A stretch of 64,000 bases of DNA, from the NCBI RefSeq assembly GCF_014199445.1, contig NZ_JACIJS010000003.1, positions 124,001-188,000 on the forward strand, in the 5' to 3' direction. The position numbers and the translations under genes are program-made. Shown piece after piece: positions 1 through 8,217 of the stretch. The notes under the pieces were generated by a model that was given only the letters and a program-made list of their open reading frames with translations, was not told the DNA's origin and did no database searches. Position 1 is the stretch's first letter; each line of letters starts with the position of its first letter. This DNA is from Rubricella aquisinus. GTDB taxonomy: Bacteria; Pseudomonadota; Alphaproteobacteria; Rhodobacterales; Rhodobacteraceae.

Positions 1-2
1 GC

Positions 3-335
3 CCTGATGTGCGCGCGCATGTCATCGCAGCCCTTGCCGCCGGATGCGGCGTGGTGGCGGTGACGGGGGACGACCTCAACGATCTGGCCGACGCAAAGCT
101 GCGGGTCATTAATGGCCACGTCCCGGCGGAGATGCTGGCGGACCTGTCTGGTTTCGACGTGCTGGCAGCCCCGCCGACCCGCGCGATCCGGCAGGCGCTC
201 GCCCGGCGCGACGGTCCGATCCTTCAGCCGGTCACGGACCCAACCGCCCCCACCGCATTCGCCCATGAGCGGCATGTCTGCATCGACACCACGTCGAGCG
301 GCGGGAATGTGGCGCTGCTGTCGCAAGCAGGGTAG
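3..335 (+). CDS. putA: C-terminal end of bifunctional proline dehydrogenase / P5C dehydrogenase (PutA), partial
   Basis: An open frame enters from the left edge and stops at 333-335, so only about 110 C-terminal residues are present. The last residues, CIDTTSSGGNVALLSQAG, resemble the conserved tail of PutA, where the E. coli protein ends in a similar TTAAGGNASL-type sequence. The preceding residues fit the C-terminal part of the aldehyde dehydrogenase module. PutA oxidises proline to glutamate in two steps at the membrane and in the cytosol. The catalytic domains lie outside the window, so the call rests on the tail alone. A hairpin follows 43 bases after the stop. Confidence 0.75.
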   Translation, partial: PDVRAHVIAALAAGCGVVAVTGDDLNDLADAKLRVINGHVPAEMLADLSGFDVLAAPPTRAIRQALARRDGPILQPVTDPTAPTAFAHERHVCIDTTSSGGNVALLSQAG

Positions 336-377
336 CGCGCCACGGCCTCCCTTCCGCGAGGGGTGGAGAGATGCGTG

Positions 378-414
378 CTCGCCGCACGGGCGAGGTATTT
401 GGGGAAAAAAGAAA
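378..414 (+). terminator. Hairpin plus GTATTTGGGG-A-rich motif 3' of putA
   Basis: A perfect 6-bp stem, CTCGCC (378-383) / GGCGAG (389-394) with loop GCACG, is followed directly by GTATTTGGGGAAAAAAG (395-411). It lies between the convergent putA and DUF1285 genes, in putA orientation. The same hairpin-plus-motif layout occurs three more times in this window (near 8148, 9935 and 63510). The U-tract is short, so an intrinsic terminator role is inferred from position and recurrence. Confidence 0.45.
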
Positions 415-422
415 CTGGGCGG

Positions 423-1004
423 TCAGTCGCACAGCACATCTGTTGCCGGGGCGATGGGGAAGAACGTGCCAGCCGAGCGGATGCCGAACCAGTCGCCTTC
501 GACCTCCCCCAGATCGACGAGGCGGTAGAAGCTCTTGCGGTCAATGAGGGCCTCAAGCCCGCGCCGGACATGGACATAGGGCGACGGCTCCCCCGTCTCG
601 GGATCATAGGTGACGCGGATCGGGTTGTCGGCATTTGCAGTGGTCAGATCGCCCACATGGGTCTCGAATGTCAGGGTTTGGGGCGCGTCGGTTACCGTGA
701 AGTCAATGGCGACAAACGGCGCGTCCTCCACCGTGATGCCAACCTTCTCCACGGGCGTGACGAGGAAGTATTTGCCATCCTCCATCTTGAGGATCGAGGA
801 GAAGAGCTTGACCAGTCGTTTGCGCCCGATGGGCGAGCCGAGGTAATACCATGTCCCATCGCGCGCGATCCGCATATCAAGGTCGCCGCAAAAGGGTGGG
901 TTCCATTTCTCCACCGGGGGCAGTCCTTTGCCGCCCGCCTTGGCGGCGGCCTGCGCAATCTGATCGGCACTTGGTGTCGCGGATGTGTGATTTGCGCCTG
1001 CCAT
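423..1004 (-). CDS. DUF1285 domain-containing protein
   Basis: A 193-residue soluble protein of the DUF1285 family. The start at 1004 (MAGANHT) is chosen because GAAGGGAG lies about 10 bases upstream; an open frame extends further 5' but has no better ribosome site. Family-like features are the central GLPPVEKWNPPFCGDLDMRI segment, the following WYYLGSPIGR stretch and VTPVEKVGI. No transmembrane segment or signal peptide is visible. The biochemical role of the family is not established. It is divergent from the MoxR operon, and such pairing could mean shared control, but that is inference. Confidence 0.85.
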   Translation of the reverse strand: MAGANHTSATPSADQIAQAAAKAGGKGLPPVEKWNPPFCGDLDMRIARDGTWYYLGSPIGRKRLVKLFSSILKMEDGKYFLVTPVEKVGITVEDAPFVAIDFTVTDAPQTLTFETHVGDLTTANADNPIRVTYDPETGEPSPYVHVRRGLEALIDRKSFYRLVDLGEVEGDWFGIRSAGTFFPIAPATDVLCD

Positions 1005-1044
1005 GGCAATGTGGCTCCCTTCGCTCTGTACCTTGAGCGATAAC

Positions 1045-1072
1045 GATATAGATTGACCATACGAATGGCCAA
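1045..1072 (-). promoter_or_regulatory. Candidate promoter of the DUF1285 gene
   Basis: Reading the minus strand, TTGGCC (1072-1067) and TATATC (1050-1045) are separated by 16 bases, about 40 bases upstream of the start at 1004. The near-palindrome CCATACGAATGG (1057-1068) overlaps the -35 region in the divergent gap before the MoxR gene and could be an operator. This is a pattern match only. Confidence 0.35.
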
Positions 1073-1086
1073 CAGGGGAATGATCC

Positions 1087-2094
1087 ATGACCGATGAGAC
1101 AGCGCTTTTGCAGCAGATCGAAGCGACGGGAGAGGTTCTGGCGCGGGCGCGGAGTGAGGTCGCGCGGCGGATCATCGGGCAGGAGCGGGTCGTTGACCTG
1201 ACGCTCAATGCGATCCTGTCGGGCGGGCATGGCCTGTTGGTCGGTGCGCCGGGTCTGGCCAAGACCCGCTTGGTGGAGACATTGGGCACGGTCCTTGGCC
1301 TTGATGCCAATCGGGTGCAGTTCACGCCCGATCTGATGCCCGCCGATATTCTGGGGGCCGAAGTGCTTGAAGGAGATGCGGGCGGCAGCCGCGCGTTTCG
1401 GTTTATCGAGGGGCCGATTTTCTGCCAGCTTCTGATGGCCGACGAGATAAACCGCGCCGGGCCACGCACCCAATCCGCGCTGTTGCAGGCCATGCAGGAG
1501 CGGCATGTTAATGTCGCGGGCGCGCGGCGCGATCTGCCCGCGCCGTTCCATGTGCTCGCCACTCAGAACCCGATTGAGCAGGAAGGCACCTATCCGCTGC
1601 CAGAGGCGCAACTCGACCGGTTCCTGTTGCAGATTGACGTGGATTACCCCGATCGGGACGCCGAGCGCGCCATCATGCTGGCCACCACCGGATCGGAGGA
1701 CGCCGCAGCCGCGCCGGTGCTGGATGCCGCTGGTCTGATCGCGGCGCAATCGGTCGTGCGGCGGATGCCCGTGGGGGAGCAGGTGCTGGAGGCGATCCTT
1801 GATCTGGTGCGCGCCGCGCGGCCCGGCACGGAAGATGCGGGTGCGGCGGTCAACACCGCTGTCAGTTGGGGTCCGGGGCCGCGTGCGGCGCAGGCGCTGA
1901 TGCTGGCGGTCCGGTCTGCCGCGCTGCTAGACGGGCGGCTTGCCCCGTCGGTTGAGGATGTGGCGCGGCTGGCCCCTGCGGTGCTCAAGCATCGCATGGC
2001 GCTTGGCTTTGCCGCCCGTGCCGAGGGGCAGACCATCGAAGGGGTCATCGCAGCCCTGGTCGCGGAAAAGCTCGGGATGGAGGCCGCCGCCTAA
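1087..2094 (+). CDS. MoxR family AAA+ ATPase
   Basis: A 335-residue MoxR-type AAA+ ATPase. The Walker A motif GAPGLAKT is at residues 53-60 and Walker B LLMADE at 115-120, followed by INRAGPRTQSALLQAMQE, which is diagnostic of MoxR proteins. The C-terminal lid domain begins around residue 240. MoxR ATPases act as chaperone-like factors for maturing protein complexes, usually together with von Willebrand A or DUF58 partners, and that is the arrangement here. Its stop overlaps the next start by one base (TAATG), so it heads a translationally coupled four-gene operon (1087-7863). The actual client is unknown. Confidence 0.93.
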   Translation: MTDETALLQQIEATGEVLARARSEVARRIIGQERVVDLTLNAILSGGHGLLVGAPGLAKTRLVETLGTVLGLDANRVQFTPDLMPADILGAEVLEGDAGGSRAFRFIEGPIFCQLLMADEINRAGPRTQSALLQAMQERHVNVAGARRDLPAPFHVLATQNPIEQEGTYPLPEAQLDRFLLQIDVDYPDRDAERAIMLATTGSEDAAAAPVLDAAGLIAAQSVVRRMPVGEQVLEAILDLVRAARPGTEDAGAAVNTAVSWGPGPRAAQALMLAVRSAALLDGRLAPSVEDVARLAPAVLKHRMALGFAARAEGQTIEGVIAALVAEKLGMEAAA

Positions 2095-3005
2095 TGACGA
2101 CCCGTGCGGGCATGGACACGGCCACGGGCCGCGCCGTCTGGCTGCGCCGCGATGCGGAGCGGATCGGCGGCACGCTGCCACCGCTTCTGGCGGAGGCAGA
2201 ACGGCTTGCCGCGACAATTGCCGCCGGGGTGCATGGGCGCAGGCGCGCCGGTCCGGGAGAGGAATTCTGGCAATACCGGCAGGCTCTGCCGGGGGACGTG
2301 GCGAGCGCGATTGACTGGCGCCGCTCTGCCCGGTCGGACCATGCGTATATCCGCGAAATGGAATGGGACGCGGCGCAGACCGTGACGATCTGGGCCGATA
2401 CCGCGCGCGCGATGGACTATCAGGGGCCAACCGCCCCCCGCAGCAAGGGAGAGCGCGCGCGCCTGCTCGCGCTGGCGCTCGCGGTTCTGTTGGTGCGGGG
2501 TGGGGAGCGTGTGGCTTTTCACGGGACGGAGGCGACCGAGCCAAAAACCGGGGAGCAGCATCTGCGCCGCCTTGCACTCGCGCTGTCAGGAGAGGAGGAC
2601 GGGCGCCCGGATTACGGCGCGCCGCTCGCATGGCCCGGTCGCCGCACCGGGCGCGCGGTGTTGCTGTCCGATTTCCTTGGCCCATTGGACGCGGTGGAGG
2701 ACATGGTCCGATCCGCTGCTGCCGGGGGCGTTGCGGGCGTGCTCGTGCAGATCAACGATCCGGCGGAGGAGCAGTTTCCCTTTGATGGGCGCACCCGGTT
2801 CCGGTCCATGGCCGGAGTGCTGGATTTCGAGACGGAGCGCGCACGCGCCCTGAAAGACAATTACGTTCTGCGACTGGCCGAGCGGCGGGATACGCTGGCA
2901 CGGATCGCGCGCGCGGCAGGCTGGCAGGTGATCCAACATCACACGGATGTCAGCCCGCGCGTGGCGCTGTTGTCGCTCTATACTCTGTTGCGGGGGGCGC
3001 GCTGA
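2094..3005 (+). CDS. DUF58 domain-containing protein
   Basis: A 303-residue protein with the DUF58 hallmark at residues 61-90: YRQALPGDVASAIDWRRSAR followed by HAYIREME. DUF58 proteins resemble von Willebrand A domains and are the usual partners of MoxR ATPases. I see no clear transmembrane helix, so the protein is probably cytoplasmic, unlike many DUF58 proteins that carry two N-terminal helices. It overlaps the upstream MoxR stop by one base and the downstream start by one base (TGATG at 3003), which indicates coupled translation and probably near-equal amounts of the products. Confidence 0.9.
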   Translation: MTTRAGMDTATGRAVWLRRDAERIGGTLPPLLAEAERLAATIAAGVHGRRRAGPGEEFWQYRQALPGDVASAIDWRRSARSDHAYIREMEWDAAQTVTIWADTARAMDYQGPTAPRSKGERARLLALALAVLLVRGGERVAFHGTEATEPKTGEQHLRRLALALSGEEDGRPDYGAPLAWPGRRTGRAVLLSDFLGPLDAVEDMVRSAAAGGVAGVLVQINDPAEEQFPFDGRTRFRSMAGVLDFETERARALKDNYVLRLAERRDTLARIARAAGWQVIQHHTDVSPRVALLSLYTLLRGAR

Positions 3006-5776
3006 TGCTGACGCTTGGTCCTCTTGCCTTTGCCGCACCGTGGCTCTTGCTGGCGCTGGGCGCGCTGCCGATCCTGTGGTGGCTGCTGCGCGCGATCCCG
3101 CCCGCGCCCAAGGTGGAGCGGTTCGCGGGCGTCAGCCTGCTGATGGGGCTGGATGATCCAGAGCGGATGCCGGAGCGGACGCCATGGTGGCTGTTGCTGT
3201 TGCGCCTTCTTGCCGTGGCGCTGGCAATCCTTGCCCTCGCAGGCCCGGTGTTGAACCCGCGCAACACGGTGGGTGCGCAGGACGGGCCTCTCCTCATATT
3301 GATGGATGGCGGCTGGGCCAGTGCCGCCGATTGGGCCGCAAGGCAGGCCCGCGCTGGCGAAGCCCTTGAGGAAGCCGCGCGCGCCGGGCGGCCCGTGATT
3401 TTCGCAAGCCTCGCCGCCCCGCTGACCGAAGGCAGCCTGACGCCCCGCACCGCGCAGGATTGGCGCGGCACGCTGGAGGCTCTTGCCCCCGCGCCATGGG
3501 CCCCGGACCGGGCCGGTTTCGCGCAGCGCCTTGGGCAGAGTGATCTTGCCGGGGTGGAAACGCTGTGGCTTCAGGATGGTGTGGGGGAGGATGCGGGGCT
3601 GACGGACGCGCTGCTCTCGCTTGGCCCGGTGACGGTGATCCGGCCCGTGCGCACGGCCCGCGCCCTCACCCCGCCGCAATTTGCCGATGGTCAGATCACG
3701 GCTGAGGTGCTGCGGACCGAACCGGGGGCCGAGCGGCGCATCGTCAACGCCATTGGCCCCGATCCCAGCGGGATTGAGCGGATCCTTGGCACCGGGGAGG
3801 CCGTGTTCACCGGGGAAGAGGCGCGCGCGACCGTCACCTTTGATCTGCCGCTTGAGCTGCAAAACCGGGTGAGCCGCCTTGTCCTCGATGGCCCGCCGAG
3901 TGCTGGGGGCGTGTCGATGGCCGATGACGCGCTGCGCCGCCGCAGTGTCGGGTTGGTTGCGGGCGACGCGTCGGAAGAAGGCATCCGGCTTCTTGATCCG
4001 CTGCATTATTTGCGCACAGCGATGGAGCCAACGGCGGAACTCTACGAATTGCCATTGGCCGATTTGCTGTTGGCGCGGCCTGATGTGATCGTGCTGGCCG
4101 ATATCGCGGCTTTCGCGCGGACCGAGCGAGACGCGCTGGAGGCTTGGGTGAGTGAGGGCGGGCTCCTGATCCGGTTTGCCGGGCCACGGCTTGCCGCGAG
4201 TGGATTGAGCCAGTTTGAGCGCGACACGCTCTTGCCCGTGCGCCTGCGTGCGGGCGGGCGCAGCGTTGGCGGTGCGATGAGCTGGGGTGCGCCCAAACGC
4301 CTGCGCCCGTTTGACGACCAGAGCCCCTTTGCCGGGCTTGCCACACCGGGGGACGTGCAGATTTCGTCGCAAGTTGTGGCACAGCCCGACCCCGATCTGT
4401 CGGATGTGACCTATGCGACGCTGGAGGACGGCACGCCGCTCGTCACCGGGCGGCGCTTGGGGGAGGGGCGCGTGGTTCTGTTCCATGTGACCGCGAATGC
4501 CGATTGGTCAAACCTGCCGCTTTCGGGTCTGTTCGTGCAGATGCTTGACCGTCTGACGCAATCCACCCGGCCCATCGGCGGGCAGGAGGACAGCGTCGCT
4601 GGTCAGGTCTGGACGGCGGAGCGGGTGCTGGACGGCTATGGCAGCCTCACGCCGGCAGAGGATCAGCCGGGGATCGACGGCGCGCGTCTGGCGGAGGGGC
4701 AGGTCGGCCCCGACCTGCCGCCCGGCCTTTACGTTGCGGGTGATCGCAGCGTGGCGATGAATGTGTTCGGCCCGGGAGCGAGCCTTGCGCTCTTACCGAT
4801 AGGAGAAGGCGTCACCGTGGCCGACATCGCGCCCGCGCCAGAGCAGAGCCTGATGCCCCCGCTGTTGTCTGCGGCGTTCCTCCTTTTGCTGGTGGATATT
4901 CTTGCGACCCTCGCGCTTGGCGGGCGGTTACTGCCTGCGCGCCGGGTGGCGGGCATGGCGCTGGCGGTGCTGGGACTGTCCCTCCTGATGGCGCCTGACG
5001 CGGCGGTGGCGCAGGGGGATACACCCGATGATATCGCCATTTTCGCGACATCCGAGACGGTTCTGGGCCATATCCTGACGGGCGACCCCCGGCTGGATGA
5101 CGCCGCGCGGGCGGGCATGAATGGCCTTGCCCTGACGCTGACCCAGCGCACGGCGGTGGAGCCGCGTGTCGCCTCCGTCAATCTGGAAACGGACGAGTTG
5201 GCTTTCTATCCGCTCCTTTACTGGCCGGTGTCGGAGAGCCAGACGCTGCCGTCCGATGCGGCCTATGCGAAGCTCAATACTTTCCTGCGCAATGGCGGGT
5301 TGATCCTGTTTGACACAGCGGATGCGCATCTGGGCGGGTTTGGCACCGATACGCCCACGGGCCGCGCGCTGCGCCGCTTGGCCGATGGGCTGGACCTGCC
5401 GCCGCTGGAGCGGGTGCCGCAGGACCATGTGCTGACCCGCACCTTTTACCTGCTACAGGGCTTTCCGGGGCGGCATATCAACGGGGAGGTCTGGATCGAA
5501 GCCGCCGCAAATGCGCGGGAGGAAGAAGGCCAACCGTTCCGCACCCTGAACGATGGCGTGACCCCCGTAGTGATCGGCTCCAATGACTGGGCGGCAGCCT
5601 GGGCGGTGGATGATCAAGGCCGCCCGCTCTATCCCGTGGGACGGGGGGCGAGTGGCGACCGGCAGCGCGAAATCGCGCGCCGCTTTGGCGTGAATCTGGT
5701 GATGTATGTGCTGACGGGCAACTATAAATCCGATCAAGTCCATGTGCCGGCGCTTTTGGAAAGGTTGGATCAATGA
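3005..5776 (+). CDS. BatA-like / DUF4159 domain membrane protein
   Basis: A 923-residue membrane protein. Residues 5-30 and 60-82 form two N-terminal helices of the BatA/aerotolerance-regulator type. The region that follows is placed like a von Willebrand A domain, but its metal site reads DGGWAS (101-106) instead of DxSxS, so metal binding is doubtful. Two more hydrophobic segments lie around 615-667, followed by a C-terminal DUF4159 domain from about residue 670 (starting DDIAIFATSE). It is the third gene of the MoxR operon and its end overlaps the next gene (ATGA at 5773). A role in a MoxR-assembled envelope complex is inferred; no substrate is known. Confidence 0.87.
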   Translation: MLTLGPLAFAAPWLLLALGALPILWWLLRAIPPAPKVERFAGVSLLMGLDDPERMPERTPWWLLLLRLLAVALAILALAGPVLNPRNTVGAQDGPLLILMDGGWASAADWAARQARAGEALEEAARAGRPVIFASLAAPLTEGSLTPRTAQDWRGTLEALAPAPWAPDRAGFAQRLGQSDLAGVETLWLQDGVGEDAGLTDALLSLGPVTVIRPVRTARALTPPQFADGQITAEVLRTEPGAERRIVNAIGPDPSGIERILGTGEAVFTGEEARATVTFDLPLELQNRVSRLVLDGPPSAGGVSMADDALRRRSVGLVAGDASEEGIRLLDPLHYLRTAMEPTAELYELPLADLLLARPDVIVLADIAAFARTERDALEAWVSEGGLLIRFAGPRLAASGLSQFERDTLLPVRLRAGGRSVGGAMSWGAPKRLRPFDDQSPFAGLATPGDVQISSQVVAQPDPDLSDVTYATLEDGTPLVTGRRLGEGRVVLFHVTANADWSNLPLSGLFVQMLDRLTQSTRPIGGQEDSVAGQVWTAERVLDGYGSLTPAEDQPGIDGARLAEGQVGPDLPPGLYVAGDRSVAMNVFGPGASLALLPIGEGVTVADIAPAPEQSLMPPLLSAAFLLLLVDILATLALGGRLLPARRVAGMALAVLGLSLLMAPDAAVAQGDTPDDIAIFATSETVLGHILTGDPRLDDAARAGMNGLALTLTQRTAVEPRVASVNLETDELAFYPLLYWPVSESQTLPSDAAYAKLNTFLRNGGLILFDTADAHLGGFGTDTPTGRALRRLADGLDLPPLERVPQDHVLTRTFYLLQGFPGRHINGEVWIEAAANAREEEGQPFRTLNDGVTPVVIGSNDWAAAWAVDDQGRPLYPVGRGASGDRQREIARRFGVNLVMYVLTGNYKSDQVHVPALLERLDQ

Positions 5777-7863
5777 CCGCTGAGGTGATTTTCGATCCGG
5801 CCCTGCCATGGTCGGTGCTGGCGGTGGCTGCTGTGTGTCTGCTCGCATTGGCGGGCTATGCCGGGCGGCGCGGGCTGGTGGGATGGCTGATGCGCGCCGG
5901 AGCCGGGCTGGTGATCCTTGCGGCCCTCGCCAACCCGTCCCTGCGCGAAGAAGAGCGCACGCCACTGCCTGATATCGCGCTTCTGGTGATTGATGAGACG
6001 GCGAGCCAATCCATCGCACCCCGCCCCGCACAATTGGCCGAAGCGGAGGCCGCATTGCGGTCCGCGCTGGACGCAGCCGCCCTTGATCCTGATGCTCCGC
6101 TTGAATGGCGGGAGGTCCGCGTGGCGGATCGGCGCGGCGATGAGGAACCGGGAAGCTACCTCATGACAGCGCTTGAGGCCGCAGCGCGTGAATTGCCGAG
6201 CGACCGGATCGCAGGCGCCATTCTGCTCACCGATGGGCAGGTGCATGACGCGGATTTGCTCACCAGCTTTCCCGCGCCCGTGCATGTGCTGCTGACCGGG
6301 ACGGAGCGTGAGTGGGATCGCCGCCTGATCGTCGAAACCGCGCCCGCGTTTGGGATCGTTGGCGAAAGCGTGCCGCTCAGCCTGCGCATTGAGGAAACTG
6401 GTCTGGTGCCCGATGGCGAGGATCGCGTGCTACTGACCGTCGCCCTTGATGGGGATGTGGTGCTGCGCGCGCCTGTGCCGAAAGGCGAAACGCTTGATTT
6501 CGAGGTGCCGATTTCACGGGGCGGGCAGAATGTGCTGGAACTCTCGGTGCCCGAAGGACCGCAAGAGCTGACCCCGCGCAACAACACGGCCCTTGTGACC
6601 ATCAATGGCGTGCGCGACAGGCTCCGTGTGCTGCTTGTATCGGGGGAGCCGCATCCGGGCGGGCGGACTTGGCGCAACCTCCTGAAATCCGATCCGGCGG
6701 TCGATCTGGTGCATTTCACCATTCTGCGTCCCCCGTCGAAACAGGATGGCGTGCCAGTGTTTGAGATGAGCCTGATCGCCTTTCCAACACGCGAATTGTT
6801 CATGGAAAAGATCGACGAGTTTGACCTCATCATCTTTGACCGCTACCGCCGCCGTGGCGTTTTGCCGACACCCTATCTGAGCAATATCGTGCGTTATGTC
6901 GAGGAGGGTGGGGCCGTTTTGGTCGCCTCTGGCCCGGCATTCGCGGGGGTTGAGAGCCTTTATCGCACTCCGTTGCGCACGATCCTGCCCGCAGCACCGA
7001 CAGCCCGCGTGATCGAGGAGGGGTTCTTGCCCCGGATCAGCGCGCTTGGCGACCGGCATCCTGTCACCAGCGACCTGACGGCGGAGGCACCGCGTCCGGT
7101 GAGTGCGGATGGCACGCCGGGCTGGGGCCGCTGGTTCCGGATGATTGATCTGGAGAATGTGTCGGGCGACACGCTGATGCAGGGCCCGGAGGGGCGACCG
7201 CTTCTTGTGCTGGACCGACCGGGCGAGGGGCGCATCGCGATGCTTGCCTCTGATCACGCATGGTTGTGGTCCCGTGGCTATGAAGGGGGTGGGCCGCAGC
7301 AGGAATTGCTGCGCCGCTTGGCGCATTGGCTGATGAAGGAGCCGGAACTGGAGGAGGACGTGCTGACGGCGGAGCCGGATGCCGATGGGCTGATGATCGA
7401 ACGTCGCTCGCTCGCGCAGGTAACGTCGGCTGTGACGATCACCCGACCCGATGGATCGACGGAGGAGGTGGTGCTGAGCGAGGCCAGCCCGGGCCGCTGG
7501 ATCGGCCGCGCCGCCGCCCCGGAAGATGGGCTTTATCGCCTGAGCGATGGCGATCTTGACCGGGTGGTGGCGATTGGACCTGCCGCGCCGCGCGAGTTTG
7601 AGACGCCCTTGTCCACTGGCGCGCTGCTGTCCCCGATTGCGGAGGCGACACGCGGCGGGGTGAAGCGCCTGAGTGACGGTATTCCAGATATCCGCCGCAT
7701 CCGCGAGGGTCGCAGTGCGGATGGTCGCGGCTGGATCGGCCTTGTGGAGCGGGGCGGCTACCGTGTTGAGGATATCTCCCTCACGGGCCTCGCACCGGGC
7801 TGGCTGATGCTGCTGCTTACGTCCCTGTTGATCGTCGGCGCTTGGCGAAAAGAGGGCCGCTAG
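5773..7863 (+). CDS. Large membrane protein with glutamine-amidotransferase-like fold, MoxR operon
   Basis: A 696-residue protein, fourth in the MoxR/DUF58/DUF4159 operon and overlapping its neighbour by ATGA. Two hydrophobic segments lie near the N terminus (about 10-27 and 33-55) and one near the C terminus (GWLMLLLTSLLIVGAW), with a large presumably periplasmic part between. The middle, around VLLVSGEPHPGGRTW and YVEEGGAVLVASGP, resembles the class I glutamine-amidotransferase-like domain found in such operon partners. A catalytic Cys is not evident, so enzymatic activity is unlikely. The stop is followed at once by a 290-nt repeat. Confidence 0.82.
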   Translation: MTAEVIFDPALPWSVLAVAAVCLLALAGYAGRRGLVGWLMRAGAGLVILAALANPSLREEERTPLPDIALLVIDETASQSIAPRPAQLAEAEAALRSALDAAALDPDAPLEWREVRVADRRGDEEPGSYLMTALEAAARELPSDRIAGAILLTDGQVHDADLLTSFPAPVHVLLTGTEREWDRRLIVETAPAFGIVGESVPLSLRIEETGLVPDGEDRVLLTVALDGDVVLRAPVPKGETLDFEVPISRGGQNVLELSVPEGPQELTPRNNTALVTINGVRDRLRVLLVSGEPHPGGRTWRNLLKSDPAVDLVHFTILRPPSKQDGVPVFEMSLIAFPTRELFMEKIDEFDLIIFDRYRRRGVLPTPYLSNIVRYVEEGGAVLVASGPAFAGVESLYRTPLRTILPAAPTARVIEEGFLPRISALGDRHPVTSDLTAEAPRPVSADGTPGWGRWFRMIDLENVSGDTLMQGPEGRPLLVLDRPGEGRIAMLASDHAWLWSRGYEGGGPQQELLRRLAHWLMKEPELEEDVLTAEPDADGLMIERRSLAQVTSAVTITRPDGSTEEVVLSEASPGRWIGRAAAPEDGLYRLSDGDLDRVVAIGPAAPREFETPLSTGALLSPIAEATRGGVKRLSDGIPDIRRIREGRSADGRGWIGLVERGGYRVEDISLTGLAPGWLMLLLTSLLIVGAWRKEGR

Positions 7864-8153
7864 GCGCTCCCGCACGTCGGCTTCGCCTCCCTTTGGGGTG
7901 AGGGCGAGAGACAAACGCTGCGGGGCAGCGTTTGCGCCCGAACGCGCTGAATGGAATGAAGCGCCGGGAAAGGCCGGCGCTGCGCGCCGGTTCAAGATTG
8001 CGCTGAGGTGTTTGAGGAACAGGTCTGTTCCTCAAATCACCCGTTCAATTGTGCGGTTACAATTCGCCCGCGCGTCAAGGCCGCTCGTTCCTCGGACCTT
8101 GACCCACGGCCGAATCGCAGGGGCTGCTCTAACAACGCCAAGTCCAATTCACT
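7864..8153 (+). repeat. Structured ~290-nt dispersed repeat, copy 1
   Basis: It begins at the first base after the stop codon at 7861-7863. It aligns with 25075-25364 without any gap at a constant offset; I count 13 differences in the first 267 positions, and then a poorly matched 13-base stretch before a shared CCAATTCACT. Strong hairpins include CAAACGCTGC/GCAGCGTTTG (7912-7934), CCGGCGC/GCGCCGG (7974-7990) and TTTGAGGAACA/TGTTCCTCAAA (8011-8036). The loop of the last hairpin varies between copies while its 22 stem bases do not. Open frames across it are probably accidental. The 354-base gap before aroC holds only this element and the next hairpin. Confidence 0.9.
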
Positions 8154-8203
8154 TTCTTCAAATATACCCCGCCGGAGGCACTGCCGCGCCGTCAGGCGCG
8201 GCA
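8148..8203 (-). terminator. Hairpin plus GGTATATTTGAAGAAA motif 3' of aroC
   Basis: On the minus strand, 15 bases after the aroC stop, a perfect 9-bp stem TGCCGCGCC/GGCGCGGCA (8203-8182, loop TGAC) is followed by GGTATATTTGAAGAAAGTGAA (8168-8148). This is the same layout as the elements near 378, 9935 and 63510. There is no long U-tract, so a terminator or mRNA-end function is inferred from placement. Confidence 0.45.
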
Positions 8204-8217
8204 CCCTGCTCTGCGCC

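Noticed and set aside
2978-4486. Long antisense open frame opposite the DUF4159 gene
   Set aside because: Lies wholly opposite a well supported gene; rich in Arg, His, Pro and Gly as expected for a GC-rich shadow frame; no ribosome site or family motif.
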